Shown piece by piece: positions 1 through 8,692 of a stretch of 64,000 nucleotides of DNA; the first letter of the stretch is position 1, and each line of letters begins with the position of its first letter. The stretch is from assembly GCA_050943535.1 (NCBI GenBank), contig JBMNPJ010000009.1, positions 1 to 64,000 of the forward strand, read 5' to 3'. The stretch comes from Massiliimalia sp050943535. GTDB lineage: Bacteria; Bacillota; Clostridia; Oscillospirales; Ruminococcaceae. The notes under the pieces are model-generated. The model searched no databases. It was not told the origin of the DNA and saw only the letters and a program-made list of their open reading frames with translations. A program made the translations under genes and the position numbers.

Positions 1-42
1 TGCAGGCAGGATACGACGGAGTATACGGAACTATATCCCTCA

Positions 43-312
43 CCACCTAGCGGTGGGGCAATGACACTACGTTCGTATTCTGTCAGCTGAGAGGAAATTA
101 CTTGCCGTTTCCACACTACTGACAAAGTATGCGCCATAGGCGGTTGGCACCGGACACTGTCCGGCGCCAGGGGGTTCACACCACTGGACCACCTAGCGGT
201 GGGGCAATGACACTACGTTCGTATTCTGTCAGCTGAGAGGAAATTACTTGCTGTTTCCACACTACTGACAAAGTATGCGCCATAGGCGGTTGGCACCGGA
301 CACTGTCCGACA
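43..312. repeat. Hairpin-rich repeat, two tandem copies (146-bp period)
   Basis: Two nearly identical copies of about 120 bp start at 43 and 189. Each runs: hairpin CCACCTAGCGGTGG, the core with TGTCAGCTGAGAG and GTTTCCACACTACTGACA, the small stem CGCCATAGGCGG, then the palindrome CCGGACACTGTCCG(G). A third hairpin, CCAGGGGGTTCACACCACTGG, separates the copies. TGTCAG and CTGACA in the core can pair over about 40 nt. No coding potential is apparent. It belongs to the same family as the repeats at 36561, 40380, 51383, 57075, 60258 and 62800. Bases 1-42 show nothing I recognise. Confidence 0.85.
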
Positions 313-355
313 CCCGAGATAACGAAACCATCTATAACTTTAAGTATAATTTAAG

Positions 356-390
356 GCCTGCAAAACCAATTGTTTTGCAGGCATTTTTTT
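356..390 (+). terminator. Rho-independent terminator
   Basis: An 11-bp stem (GCCTGCAAAAC / GTTTTGCAGGC) with a 5-nt loop is followed by seven T. It faces rightward, so it ends transcription entering from the left (the repeat or a gene outside the window). The T tract overlaps the stop codon of the convergent transporter gene. Confidence 0.85.
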
Positions 391-1642
391 ATTCTTTCTT
401 TCGCTGTACCGGATTCCCGGTAGCAGCATCAATATGATCTAATGTCTTGTATTGATCCGTTCCAGCAGGCAGCCCCTTTCGCGTCAAAGACCGGAGCAGC
501 AGTGCCCGGATACCTCCGTAAATCACCGCAAAGATCGGCACGCCAATCACCATGCCTACAAATCCAAACAGTCCTCCTGCCACCAGAATGGCAAAAATTA
601 CCCAGAAACTGCTCAGTCCGGTAGATTCTCCCAAAATCTTCGGCCCCAGAATATTTCCATCGAACTGCTGAAGCACCAGTACAAATATAATAAAGGTGAC
701 CCAATCCCAGCTCATAGGATTAATCAGCAATAAAATCAATGTACTAGGGATGGCACCGATAAACGGTCCAAAGAAAGGAACCACGTTGGTCACCCCAATA
801 ATCACGCTGATTAACAGCGGCATTGGGAGTCCCAGCAAATTCATGCCGATAAAGCAGATAATACCAATAATAAAGGAGTCAATCAGTTTTCCTACAATAA
901 AATTAATGACCACAGAATGGGTATGCCGAGCGCCGCAGATAAACGCATTGGCATGTTCTGTTTCCAAAGCGGCATAGCAAATCTTTTTGGCCTGAGCAGC
1001 AAACAAATCCTTCCCAAACAGCAGGTAGATTGAGATAATCAAACCGATTAGGATATTCTTTACTGCGTTGATGACACCAAAGACTCCGGTAGTGACCCCA
1101 GTTACCACAGAATTCAATGCAGGCTGGATATTGTCCCACCACTGTTCATAGTTGGCAGAAAGTTTGTCAAACACCGTATTGGCCACCTGAGCCAGCTGAG
1201 GGTCTGTATCCAGATACTGATTAAACCAAACAGAAAACCGTTCCAGATAACCTGGAAAATCATTGGAAAACGTGGCGATGCTTTCAATCAGCTGCGGGAT
1301 AATCATGCCGATTAACGCCCCCAGCAAAACCAGCATAAACACCATGGTCAAAAGAATGCTGATACACCGAATGCCTTTTCGAGATTTTTCGGTCAATTGC
1401 TTTTTATGAAAACGCTGCGCTAAACGGGAAAGCCATTTGTCCGAAAAATTCACCAAAGGTGTCAGCAGATAGGCAATCGCAATTCCGTACAAAATGGGCT
1501 TTAAGATATTTATGACTGTTCCCACTGCGGAAGACAACTGATCAAACCGCAAAATACAGAAAAACACCAGCAAACTGCTGACAATTACCAAAAAGCTGGT
1601 AACCCCCCAGCAAAAATATTTTCGATCCCACGGAAATCTCAT
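389..1642 (-). CDS. AI-2E family transporter (YdiK/TqsA-like permease)
   Basis: A 417-residue integral membrane protein of the AI-2E transporter family (Pfam PF01594), which exports or exchanges small solutes; the substrate is not predictable here. About eight hydrophobic segments are visible. The hallmark loop DGNILGPKILG lies before the last pair of helices, and a cytoplasmic stretch rich in Lys/Gln (KKQLTEKSRKG) follows helix 2. The ATG at 1642 is chosen because AAAGGATG precedes it by about 10 nt; an upstream in-frame ATG (1714) would add 24 residues and lacks such a site. It appears monocistronic. Family assignment is firm, function is not. Confidence 0.88.
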   Translation of the reverse strand: MRFPWDRKYFCWGVTSFLVIVSSLLVFFCILRFDQLSSAVGTVINILKPILYGIAIAYLLTPLVNFSDKWLSRLAQRFHKKQLTEKSRKGIRCISILLTMVFMLVLLGALIGMIIPQLIESIATFSNDFPGYLERFSVWFNQYLDTDPQLAQVANTVFDKLSANYEQWWDNIQPALNSVVTGVTTGVFGVINAVKNILIGLIISIYLLFGKDLFAAQAKKICYAALETEHANAFICGARHTHSVVINFIVGKLIDSFIIGIICFIGMNLLGLPMPLLISVIIGVTNVVPFFGPFIGAIPSTLILLLINPMSWDWVTFIIFVLVLQQFDGNILGPKILGESTGLSSFWVIFAILVAGGLFGFVGMVIGVPIFAVIYGGIRALLLRSLTRKGLPAGTDQYKTLDHIDAATGNPVQRKKE

Positions 1643-1816
1643 GGTAGTGACCCATCCTTTCTTCAACCCCACATGAAGCGCTTCTCTTTCATCGCAGCAA
1701 AATAATATCCACAATCTACTTTTAAGTATAATCGAAAGCTGACGAAAAATCCAGTAAAATCTGGTCTGGAGATTTTAGGGAATTCCACTATTTCTGCTTT
1801 TCCTCCAAAAATTCTA

Positions 1817-1845
1817 TTGACAAGCCCCTCATCCCATTCTATGAT
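1817..1845 (+). promoter_or_regulatory. Sigma-A promoter for the DUF1349 gene
   Basis: TTGACA (1817-1822), a 17-bp spacer, then TATGAT (1840-1845). It lies about 100 nt upstream of the ATG at 1943, leaving a leader of roughly 90 nt. Confidence 0.75.
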
Positions 1846-1942
1846 GAAAGTAGAATTTGACATATCCCCACTAAAAAGATGGGCAAACAAAAGGTCACCC
1901 CCTGTGTCCATTTTTCATCTTATGAAAAAGGAGTGGAGCAAC

Positions 1943-2542
1943 ATGCTCAATCATCAATTTTCCTGGTTAAACCCAAGCACCGTTCAAGAAGAGAACGGAA
2001 AGTACACCTTGATGGCAACCCCGAAAAGTGACTTTTTCTGCAACGGAGGTTCCCAAAGCGACACTGGCATTACCCCAGAATCTTTATGCAACGCCCCTTA
2101 CTACTACACCGAAATCAAAGGGGACTTTGTGTGGAAAGTAAAGGTTTCTCATGACTTTGTTTCTGTGTATGATTCCTCTTCGATTATGGTCATGGTGGAT
2201 CTGAACAACTGGGCGAAAACCTGTTTTGAACTGACCGACTTTGGCACCCGTGCTGCTGTCAGCGTGGTGACAAAAAACGGGGAATCCGATGACGCAAACG
2301 GCTGTAATGTACAGACAGACGCCCTTTGGCTGCAAGTCACCCGGGTGGGCAGAAGTTTTGCGTTCCATTATTCTCTGGACGGTGTGAAATATGACATGAC
2401 CCGATTTTTCACTCTGCCTGCCGGCGAGACGGTCAAAGTAGGGATGCTGGCTCAATCACCTACCGGTGAAGGAGGAGAGCGTCATTACGAAAACCTGACC
2501 ATTGAGTATAAAACCGTAGCAAACATCCGAGCTGGTGAATAA
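1943..2542 (+). CDS. DUF1349 domain protein (concanavalin-like fold)
   Basis: A 199-residue protein matching the DUF1349 family, predicted concanavalin A-like beta-sandwich proteins sometimes called YeaR- or 'regulation of enolase'-like. Typical features are FVWKVKVSHDF, SSIMVMVDLNNWAKTCFE, the SVVTKNGESDD segment, and LWLQVTRVGRSFAFHYSLDG near residues 140-160. No signal peptide, so it is cytoplasmic. The ATG at 1943 follows AAAGGAGTGG; the frame is open further upstream, but that part covers the promoter. Biological role is unknown; carbohydrate binding is a fold-based guess. Confidence 0.82.
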   Translation: MLNHQFSWLNPSTVQEENGKYTLMATPKSDFFCNGGSQSDTGITPESLCNAPYYYTEIKGDFVWKVKVSHDFVSVYDSSSIMVMVDLNNWAKTCFELTDFGTRAAVSVVTKNGESDDANGCNVQTDALWLQVTRVGRSFAFHYSLDGVKYDMTRFFTLPAGETVKVGMLAQSPTGEGGERHYENLTIEYKTVANIRAGE

Positions 2543-2581
2543 TTTGTCCATTCGTTTGGCATAATTTCTGACAAACACAAA

Positions 2582-2630
2582 CTGCGCCTGAGCAAAGGGA
2601 TTTTCCCTTTACTCAGGCGCAGAGTTTTTA
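2582..2630 (+). terminator. Strong terminator after DUF1349 gene
   Basis: A stem of about 19 bp (CTGCGCCTGAGCAAAGGGA with TCCCTTTACTCAGGCGCAG) is followed by AGTTTTT. It may also stop the convergent GNAT transcript. Confidence 0.85.
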
Positions 2631-2671
2631 CATCAATTATTTTACAGGCAGAAAAACATTTTGTGAGGCGT

Positions 2672-3187
2672 TTATTTTATCATTTTTTCATATGTCTCTT
2701 GATCTATGAAAAATAGGGGATCGCCGTTATCTTCAAAGGCATTTTGCTCCATTCCTATTTTCTCCATCACCCGAAATGATGCAAGGTTATGTTTGTCACA
2801 GCCTCCGCTGACAGACGAAAGACCCAAATCACAAAATGCATAAGACAGCAATCTGCCAGCACATTGAGTAGCATATCCTTTGTTCTGATAATCAGAATGA
2901 ATGGAATAAAACAGCACCGTTTTCCCAGGTGACCATTGCCCATCAAGCCCGCACCATCCAATCATGCGATTGCTCCCTTTTTCATAAACCGCCAAACACA
3001 AATGATGAAGCTCCCCCGGCTTATTTTTCTTGTGGTTCTCCTGCATCCACAGCACAGCTTCCTTTGCTTGCTCAGCTGAAACAGCGCCATTTTGCCAGTC
3101 CCACATTCTTGCAACCTCATTGATGTCGCTGTCATCCACAGTTCTTAAGATTAATGATTCTGTATACAATTCCATATGATCCACCAC
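2672..3187 (-). CDS. GNAT family N-acetyltransferase
   Basis: A 171-residue RimJ/RimL-like GNAT acetyltransferase using acetyl-CoA; the acceptor is unknown. The N-terminal ESLILRTVDDSD strand, the SIHSDYQNKGYATQ acetyl-CoA pyrophosphate loop (Q-x-x-G-x-A type) near residues 95-110, and the C-terminal NLASFRVMEKIGM motif are all present. The GTG at 3187 is chosen because AAAGGA lies six bases upstream; an internal ATG at 3175 is an alternative. It stands alone between a terminator and the DUF5662 gene. Confidence 0.85.
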   Translation of the reverse strand: MVDHMELYTESLILRTVDDSDINEVARMWDWQNGAVSAEQAKEAVLWMQENHKKNKPGELHHLCLAVYEKGSNRMIGWCGLDGQWSPGKTVLFYSIHSDYQNKGYATQCAGRLLSYAFCDLGLSSVSGGCDKHNLASFRVMEKIGMEQNAFEDNGDPLFFIDQETYEKMIK

Positions 3188-3253
3188 GACAAATCCTTTT
3201 ATGAATCACCTAACAGTACCAAATCCCACGTTTAATCATTAAAACATCAGGGA

Positions 3254-3817
3254 TTATTGTTTCGCTTTCCGCCCTTTTTGCTCCCGATCCTTTTTTACTT
3301 CTTCTCGCAGACAGCGGAGGGTTTTTTCCTCCCCCTCATCTTTGAGCATTTTCAGATACCGCTCCAGCATTTCTCGCGTCTGCGAGTGCAGGATGTAGTG
3401 ATCCCGGGAACGATCGTAATATTCATATGGATCACCGTCCTGATACAACTCTTTCCGGTAGGTTCTGCTGGCGGCAATCCGGTCGCAGATCATTTCCGCC
3501 ACATAGCGCACCGGCATTTTCATGCCGCACATTTTGTGGTCACCGCCTACTCCGTAGTCGATCCAGTATTCCAGGTGATGCTTATTCCTACCCTTGTGGT
3601 GCAGCCAGGCAGAACTGTACCCCTTGTCTGCCCGCTCCGCATCGTTGGGGCTTCGGTTTCCCTGAAAATAAACGGCACCCACCAAAAATTCTGTGGGAGA
3701 ATATTTGGACAGATCATGGGTGAGCCCCTGCCAATACAGTCCCACACGAAAACAGTATTTTCGCACCAGGCTCCGGTGATGATGGATGGTTTTCAGATGA
3801 TTTCGCCACTGACTCAC
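3254..3817 (-). CDS. DUF5662 family protein
   Basis: A 187-residue protein of the DUF5662 family, widespread in Firmicutes and of unknown function. It is rich in conserved His, Asp and Tyr: HLKTIHHHRSLVRKYCF at the start, GLTHDLSKYSP, LHHKGRNKHHLEYW and CDRIAASRTYRK. The spaced H-D-x-x-K and HH...E motifs suggest a metal-binding, HD-like helical core; this is inference. The basic C-tail (KKDREQKGRKAKQ) looks disordered. It starts with GTG four bases after the aldolase gene ends, so the two are translationally close and probably co-transcribed. Confidence 0.8.
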   Translation of the reverse strand: MSQWRNHLKTIHHHRSLVRKYCFRVGLYWQGLTHDLSKYSPTEFLVGAVYFQGNRSPNDAERADKGYSSAWLHHKGRNKHHLEYWIDYGVGGDHKMCGMKMPVRYVAEMICDRIAASRTYRKELYQDGDPYEYYDRSRDHYILHSQTREMLERYLKMLKDEGEEKTLRCLREEVKKDREQKGRKAKQ

Positions 3818-3821
3818 AATA

Positions 3822-4865
3822 TCACTTCCGTTTTTCCTGAATCAACACCTGCTCCAAATCTTTGAGAAAGTCCCGGCACGCCTGTTCCGGTGTCGCCCAA
3901 CTGGTACAAAGCCGCATTACCTGACGGTTGTCATCCAGGCTTTCCCAAAAAGTCATGGCATAGTTTTGTTCCAGCTGTTTTACTGCATGGGAAGACAAAA
4001 CAGGGAAAAGCTGATTGGTAGGGGAATCTACATAAAATTCCACGCCCAACTGTTTCATGCCTTCCCGGAGCAAATCCGCCATTTTATTGGCATGAGATGC
4101 CAACTGAAAATAAAGGCCATCCCGGAACAGCTCCAAAAACTGGATTCCCAGCACTTTTCCTTTTGCCAGCATAGCACCCCGCATTTTCATAATTCTGCGG
4201 AAATTTTTCTGAAGCTTTGGATTGACAATCACCAGTGCTTCTCCCAGCAACGCGCCGTTTTTGGTGCCACCCACATAAAAGGCATCGGTCAGACGGGCAA
4301 TATCCGCCAAGGTTAAATCATTTTCTGCACAGCACAAAGCGCTGCCCAGTCTGGCTCCGTCCAAAAACAGAATCAGGCCGTTCTCCCGGCAAAACTGGGA
4401 CAATGCTTCCAATTCCGCCTTGGTATAAATGGTACCCAGCTCAGTGGAATCAGAAAGATATACCATGCCGATAGCAGGGGTAAATTCCTCGGTATAAGCC
4501 GCCAAAGCCTTTTTCAGTTCCATGACAGTGACTTTGCCGTTTTGATGGGGAACCGGAACCACCCGGTGACCGGTGGCTTCAATGGCTCCGCTTTCATGAC
4601 CCTGAATATGACCGGTATCGGCGCAGGCCACTGCCTCACCAGCAGAAAGAAAACTGCTGATTGCCAGCAGATTGGTCTGGGTACCGCCGGAAATAAAATG
4701 CACCTGACCAGTTTTACACTGAGCCTGTTCCAAAATGAGCCGTCCAGCTTCCAGGCAATAAGGATCCATCCCATATCCTACTGTCTGCTCCAAATTGGTT
4801 TTTACAAGCATTTCCAAAATCCGAGGATGGGCGGATTCGGAATAATCATTTAAAAAACTGTACAC
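3822..4865 (-). CDS. Threonine aldolase-family PLP lyase
   Basis: A 347-residue fold-type I pyridoxal-phosphate enzyme of the threonine aldolase/beta-eliminating lyase family, which cleaves L-threonine or L-allo-threonine to glycine and acetaldehyde. It opens with FLNDYSESAHPRI. The PLP phosphate site is GGTQTN near 60-65. Asp in FLDGARLG (about 169) should contact the pyridine nitrogen, and Lys in YVGGTKNG (about 202) should form the Schiff base. The start is GTG at 4865 after AAAAGGGGA. It is the first gene of a pair with the DUF5662 gene. Confidence 0.88.
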   Translation of the reverse strand: MYSFLNDYSESAHPRILEMLVKTNLEQTVGYGMDPYCLEAGRLILEQAQCKTGQVHFISGGTQTNLLAISSFLSAGEAVACADTGHIQGHESGAIEATGHRVVPVPHQNGKVTVMELKKALAAYTEEFTPAIGMVYLSDSTELGTIYTKAELEALSQFCRENGLILFLDGARLGSALCCAENDLTLADIARLTDAFYVGGTKNGALLGEALVIVNPKLQKNFRRIMKMRGAMLAKGKVLGIQFLELFRDGLYFQLASHANKMADLLREGMKQLGVEFYVDSPTNQLFPVLSSHAVKQLEQNYAMTFWESLDDNRQVMRLCTSWATPEQACRDFLKDLEQVLIQEKRK

Positions 4866-4965
4866 AAGAAATCCCCTTTTCCATGGTAATTGAATCTTTT
4901 GAAAAACCGCCGAAAAAATTCATTCCCGGAGCCTTTCTGGGTTCCGGGAACAGCAGACGGATCTG

Positions 4966-5370
4966 TTACCGTACGTGGAAAAATTCCAGCACTTCTCCGT
5001 CCGGACCATATACAAAAGCAATGCGAACCGGCATTGGAGGATCGGACGGAATATCCACATCTTTTGGCGGATCTTTTGGGGTGGCTCCCGCTTTCAGCGC
5101 CGCTTCATAAGCGCCGTCCGGGTCAGAAGTAGCAATGGCCAAATGGGTAAACCGGGCGTTTTGTTCTTCTGCTTTGCTGCCGCCTGCAAAGATTTCCAGC
5201 AAATGTCCGCTGCCAAAGTCGATCATGGCAGCCCGGCCGTCGCCTTCGCCCCAGCCCCGCACATAAGTACAGCCAAGACCTTTTACATAAAAGTCCAGAC
5301 AGCGGTCAAAGTCTGCAGTCACTAAAGCCAGATGATGAAATCCTGCGTTTTGAATGATTTTGTTTTCCAT
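4966..5370 (-). CDS. VOC family (glyoxalase-like) protein
   Basis: A 134-residue vicinal-oxygen-chelate protein with two beta-alpha-beta-beta-beta repeats. The first holds HHLALVTADFDRCLDFY, the second RFTHLAIATSDPDGAYEAAL. Candidate metal ligands are the His of each repeat and Glu in HLLEIFAGG and EVLEFFHV. The substrate is unknown; the family includes glyoxalases, dioxygenases and resistance proteins. ATG at 5370 follows GAGAGGGG; a codon farther upstream is open but has no ribosome site. The gene is preceded by the NUDIX gene's terminator, so it needs its own promoter or readthrough. Confidence 0.84.
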   Translation of the reverse strand: MENKIIQNAGFHHLALVTADFDRCLDFYVKGLGCTYVRGWGEGDGRAAMIDFGSGHLLEIFAGGSKAEEQNARFTHLAIATSDPDGAYEAALKAGATPKDPPKDVDIPSDPPMPVRIAFVYGPDGEVLEFFHVR

Positions 5371-5385
5371 AAGATATTCCCCTCT

Positions 5386-5413
5386 CAAAAGCCGTTTGTC
5401 CTGACAAACGGCT
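5386..5413 (-). terminator. Terminator after the NUDIX gene
   Basis: On the minus strand an 11-bp stem (AGCCGTTTGTC / GACAAACGGCT) is followed by TTTT, just downstream of the NUDIX stop and just upstream of the VOC ribosome site. The short T run suggests partial termination. Confidence 0.6.
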
Positions 5414-5438
5414 GATTTTATTCCCTTTGAACCAATTA

Positions 5439-5984
5439 TTATTTCTGTTCTCCGTGTAAACGGCAGTAGGTTTTTAAAATAGCAGTCTGGGTTTTGCCGT
5501 CCTGAATTTCACCGTTCATTACCATTCGGTAAAGTTCTTTCAGAGGAATCAGCTCCACATCCAGAAATTCATTTTCATCCAAATGCTGATAGGTTTTTTC
5601 CAATCCTGTAGCAAGGTAAGTATATAAAATTTCGTCTACATACCCAACAGTTGGGTAAAAATCCCCCAGATTTTCATAGTGCCGGGCGGTCATGCCGGTT
5701 TCTTCTTCCAGCTCCCGTTTGCCGCATTCCAGCGGATCTTCTCCCCGGTTGAGTTTTCCCGCAGGCAGTTCTAACAGTACCCGGTGATATGGATACCGAA
5801 ACTGCCGCACCATATATACCTCTTCCTGGTCGGTGAGCGCCACAATACATACTCCGCCGGGATGACAAACCAGTTCCCGGGTGGTAATTTTTCCGTTTTC
5901 CAGCCGAGCCTGATCCTTTTTTACACAAATAATCTTTCCGTCATAAAGGGTTTCGCTGGAAACGGTTTCTTCCTGCAGCCGCAT
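5439..5984 (-). CDS. nudF: NUDIX hydrolase, ADP-ribose pyrophosphatase type
   Basis: A 181-residue NUDIX hydrolase, probably splitting ADP-ribose into AMP and ribose-5-phosphate. The complete NUDIX box runs from GKLNRGEDPLECG into KRELEEETGM (G-x5-E-x7-REL-x-EE-x-GM). The preceding VYMVRQFRYPYHRVLLELPAG and the following FYPTVGYVDEILYTYLA are typical of the ADP-ribose subgroup. ATG at 5984 is chosen because AAGGAGG is about 10 nt upstream; the ATG nine bases earlier sits too close to it, and a longer frame upstream has no site. Confidence 0.9.
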   Translation of the reverse strand: MRLQEETVSSETLYDGKIICVKKDQARLENGKITTRELVCHPGGVCIVALTDQEEVYMVRQFRYPYHRVLLELPAGKLNRGEDPLECGKRELEEETGMTARHYENLGDFYPTVGYVDEILYTYLATGLEKTYQHLDENEFLDVELIPLKELYRMVMNGEIQDGKTQTAILKTYCRLHGEQK

Positions 5985-6163
5985 GGTTCCCATGCCTCCT
6001 TTTTCTTCAGTCAAATATAGTTTTATTATAGCACAGACTTTTTTAAAAATCACCACACAATTTACCTTCCGTTTTCCAAAAAATCCCCCTTTTATTACAT
6101 ACTGATCTTTGTCCGGCGATATACATGAAAAGAGGAGCATCTTTGCCAGAAAGGGGAATTTTT

Positions 6164-7015
6164 ATGGATTTTTTCAATCATCCGCCCACCTATGAACGGT
6201 TCCGCCAATGGGTGTTTTCCTGCCGGGAATCTTTTTCCCATGTAACTGTATTTCCTGTGGGGAAAACTGTCCAAAAACGAACCATTTATGGGCTGGGAAT
6301 CGGGAATCTGCATTCCGCAAACTTAATGTGTGCCGGCTGGCACGGACAGGAATGGTTGACCACCATGGTTCTGATGCGGTTTGCAGAAGAACTTTTCCAG
6401 GTACTGGAACAAAACAAAACCCTGTGTGACCGGTTTATTTGGGACGATCTGCGACGAACCGGACTGATTCTGGTTCCCATGGTAAACCCTGACGGGATTG
6501 AACGGGGACTGACCCCCATGGGTCGGGAACAAAAATGGCAGGCAAACGCCCGGGGTGTGGATTTAAACCACAATTTTGACGCCAATTTTCCGGCTTGCCG
6601 TTCGTTGGAACAGCAGGCGGGAATTTTGGGGCCAGGTCCCGGAAAATACGGCGGTCCATACCCGAACAGCGAACCGGAAACCCGGGCTATGGTGCAGCTT
6701 TGCTGTTCCTTTCCCATTCGCTGTGCCTGGGCGTTTCATTCCCAGGGGGAAGAAATCTATTATGAATACGGAACTCACACCCCTCCGGTCAGCCTTTGGA
6801 TGGCGCAGCTAATTGCCTCTGTCAGCGGATACAAAATTTCTGCCCCGGCGCTCAGCGCCTCCCATGGAGGATTTAAAGACTGGTTTATTGATAAATTTCA
6901 CCGTCCCGGCTTTACCCTGGAAATTGGAAAAGGAGAAAACCCTCTGCCTATTTCTGATTTGGAACCGATTTACCAGAAACTTCGTCAAGCCTTTGTCTGT
7001 ATGTGTATCATGTAA
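6164..7015 (+). CDS. M14 family zinc carboxypeptidase
   Basis: A 283-residue M14 metallopeptidase, possibly a peptidoglycan gamma-D-glutamyl-diaminoacid peptidase like other small clostridial members. Zinc ligands are His60 and Glu63 (AGWHGQEW) and His192 (WAFHSQGEE). NPDGIERG and NARGVDLNHNF form the substrate pocket; the usual Arg in the last motif is His here. The catalytic Glu is in FTLEIGKGENP (about 253). No signal peptide, so it acts inside the cell or uses an unknown route. ATG at 6164 follows AAAGGGG; a frame start 39 bp upstream lacks a site. Transcribed away from the NUDIX gene. Confidence 0.88.
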   Translation: MDFFNHPPTYERFRQWVFSCRESFSHVTVFPVGKTVQKRTIYGLGIGNLHSANLMCAGWHGQEWLTTMVLMRFAEELFQVLEQNKTLCDRFIWDDLRRTGLILVPMVNPDGIERGLTPMGREQKWQANARGVDLNHNFDANFPACRSLEQQAGILGPGPGKYGGPYPNSEPETRAMVQLCCSFPIRCAWAFHSQGEEIYYEYGTHTPPVSLWMAQLIASVSGYKISAPALSASHGGFKDWFIDKFHRPGFTLEIGKGENPLPISDLEPIYQKLRQAFVCMCIM

Positions 7016-7025
7016 AAACAAATAA

Positions 7026-7060
7026 CTTTTCCACATATTTTTTACATAAATGTGGAAAAG
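7026..7060 (+). terminator. Hairpin after the M14 gene with DnaA-box-like arms
   Basis: CTTTTCCACAT and ATGTGGAAAAG form an 11-bp inverted repeat around an A/T loop. Only a weak T run follows (TTCAAAAAATTT). The arms each contain TTTTCCACA. It is most likely the terminator of the peptidase gene. Confidence 0.5.
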
Positions 7061-7075
7061 TTCAAAAAATTTCTA

Positions 7076-7104
7076 TTGAAAGAATTGTACCCTTATGGTA
7101 TACT
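7076..7104 (+). promoter_or_regulatory. Sigma-A promoter for the PepSY lipoprotein
   Basis: TTGAAA (7076-7081), a 17-bp spacer and TATACT (7099-7104), about 50 bp upstream of the start codon. Confidence 0.7.
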
Positions 7105-7153
7105 ATGAAAAAATCAGGAAATTCCAGGAAAACATTAACAAGGAGGTTTTTAT

Positions 7154-7750
7154 ATGAAAAAAAGATTATTGGGCATTTGTGCTGTACTTTCTATTTTAGT
7201 TTTTTCCGCCGGATGCGGTCAAGTAATCTCAGAAAGTGAAGCCAAGGATGCGGCATTTTCCGCAGCTGGCGTAGATGCTTCCAGCGTCACTGTAACCAGC
7301 ACGAAATTTGACGATGATGACGATGAATATGAATTTGAATTCCAGTCTGATACGACCAGATATGAATATACCATTGATGCAAACAACGGAAAGGTCATTT
7401 CTTCTGAACAATCTCAGCTGCCTGGCGGAGGCACTGCTGCGCCTGATGCAGGAACAGATAATACTGCGAAAGACGACACATCTTCCACCGCCGGAGATAA
7501 CACTTCCACTCCCGCAGACACCACATCTCAGGCCGCTGCAGGAGACATTGGGGAAGAACAGGCAAAATCCATTGCTTTGGCTCAGTTCTCCAAAACAGAG
7601 GCAGAAGTAACCTCTCTGCGGGTACACCAGGATATGGATGACGGTGTCGCAGTTTATGACGTAGAATTCTGGGTAGGCACTACTGAGTATTCCTGTGAAA
7701 TCGACCGGGCAACTGGAGAAGTAAGAAGCACAGATACCGATAACGACTAA
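7154..7750 (+). CDS. Lipoprotein with two PepSY-like repeats
   Basis: A 198-residue secreted lipoprotein. The signal peptide MKKRLLGICAVLSILVFSAGC ends in a lipobox with Cys21. Two PepSY-type domains follow: about 26-85 (SEAKDAAFSAAG ... YEYTIDANNGKVISSE) and 130-195 (EEQAKSIALAQF ... YSCEIDRATGEVRS). A low-complexity Thr/Ser/Ala/Asp linker of about 40 residues joins them. PepSY domains are thought to restrain extracellular peptidases. An acidic run (DDDDDEYEFEF) lies in repeat 1. AAGGAGG precedes the ATG by eight bases. Monocistronic, with its own promoter and terminator. Confidence 0.87.
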   Translation: MKKRLLGICAVLSILVFSAGCGQVISESEAKDAAFSAAGVDASSVTVTSTKFDDDDDEYEFEFQSDTTRYEYTIDANNGKVISSEQSQLPGGGTAAPDAGTDNTAKDDTSSTAGDNTSTPADTTSQAAAGDIGEEQAKSIALAQFSKTEAEVTSLRVHQDMDDGVAVYDVEFWVGTTEYSCEIDRATGEVRSTDTDND

Positions 7751-7826
7751 TCATCTGTTCAAAGGGTTCGTTATCTTATAAAAAACTGCATCGATTGATT
7801 TTGAGAAAATCAATTACCGAGAAAGT

Positions 7827-7859
7827 AAAACCCCCGCTCCATACGGAGCGGGGGTTTTT
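7827..7859 (+). terminator. Strong terminator, same stem as 12761
   Basis: AACCCCCGCTCC / GGAGCGGGGGTT stem with loop ATAC and a T run. The stem-loop is identical to the one at 12761-12795, and the sequence just upstream (AATTACnGAGAAA) is shared too. Confidence 0.88.
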
Positions 7860-7903
7860 GCTTTGTGCTGTCCTTTTTATTTTTGAAAAAACATGAAACA
7901 GAA

Positions 7904-8614
7904 TTAACCCTTTTGTGCAAGCAGCGCTGTGAGTTTATCAGGAAAATTGACTGTCATTCCATCTACGCCGCACTGTACTGCATGAGCCATAACCGTTTCG
8001 TCTTTGATTCCCCAGGCACGAACCCCAAATTCAAGGGACTTCCAGTATGCTGTTTTTTCCGGAGTAAGCAGATCCGCTTTAGGGCAGTATTCTTGAATAG
8101 CATGTTGACGCAGAAATTCAAAAGTTTCCTCATCATCCCGATGCGTTAACAATCCGGCACGGATTGTTTTATCCTGTTCCCGCAGTTCTTCCAAAGCCTG
8201 CTGGGAAAAGGAAGTAATCGTAACCCGATTCCGGTCCCCGTAACGGTCGATAAGAGAAACGGTCTGTTCCGCTACGCCTTCCTGCTTCAATTCAATGGCA
8301 AGAGAAATCTGGCGGAAACCGAAAAATTTCAAAAATTCTTCCAGGGTGACAATCCGATCAAATGTTTTGCCGTTGCCCCAAATTTCTACTTCACACAGTT
8401 CCTGATAGGTCAAATTACAAACTGGGCCGGATGCGTTGGTCACCCGATCTAATGTGTCATCATGGAACAGCACCAGTACGCCGTCTCGGGTGGCGTGTAT
8501 ATCAGTTTCAATTCCATCAGCACCCATCTGCAGTCCCAGATAAAAAGCAGAAAAGGTATTTTCCGGAGCATAGGAACTGGCTCCCCGATGGGCATAGTTA
8601 ATGATGTGGTTCAT
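7904..8614 (-). CDS. ugpQ: Glycerophosphodiester phosphodiesterase
   Basis: A 236-residue GDPD hydrolysing glycerophosphodiesters to sn-glycerol-3-phosphate plus an alcohol. The family core is complete: AHRGASSYAPENT (catalytic His, 8-20), DGIETDIHATRDG (metal-binding Glu and Asp) and LFHDDTLDR (second catalytic His). The C-terminal VRAWGIKDE ... CGVDGMTVNFPD closes the TIM barrel. No signal peptide, so it is cytoplasmic. It is the last gene of the Ugp-like operon (79 bp after the binding-protein gene), which suggests that imported glycerophosphodiesters are split inside. AAAGGAAG precedes the ATG. Confidence 0.9.
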   Translation of the reverse strand: MNHIINYAHRGASSYAPENTFSAFYLGLQMGADGIETDIHATRDGVLVLFHDDTLDRVTNASGPVCNLTYQELCEVEIWGNGKTFDRIVTLEEFLKFFGFRQISLAIELKQEGVAEQTVSLIDRYGDRNRVTITSFSQQALEELREQDKTIRAGLLTHRDDEETFEFLRQHAIQEYCPKADLLTPEKTAYWKSLEFGVRAWGIKDETVMAHAVQCGVDGMTVNFPDKLTALLAQKG

Positions 8615-8692
8615 TGCATTCTCTTCCTTTCTAATATAAAACGAAAAGGCAAAAAACGACTTTTGAGATTCATCCGGATATAAAGCGCAAAA

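Noticed and set aside
43..312. Possible CRISPR array
   Set aside because: Only two copies with 146-bp period, and the unit is a long hairpin element found dispersed elsewhere; no spacers or cas genes.
7026..7060. Inverted TTTTCCACA pair as a DnaA-binding site
   Set aside because: It lies directly behind a gene and its symmetry is that of a terminator hairpin; two boxes alone in AT-rich DNA are weak evidence.
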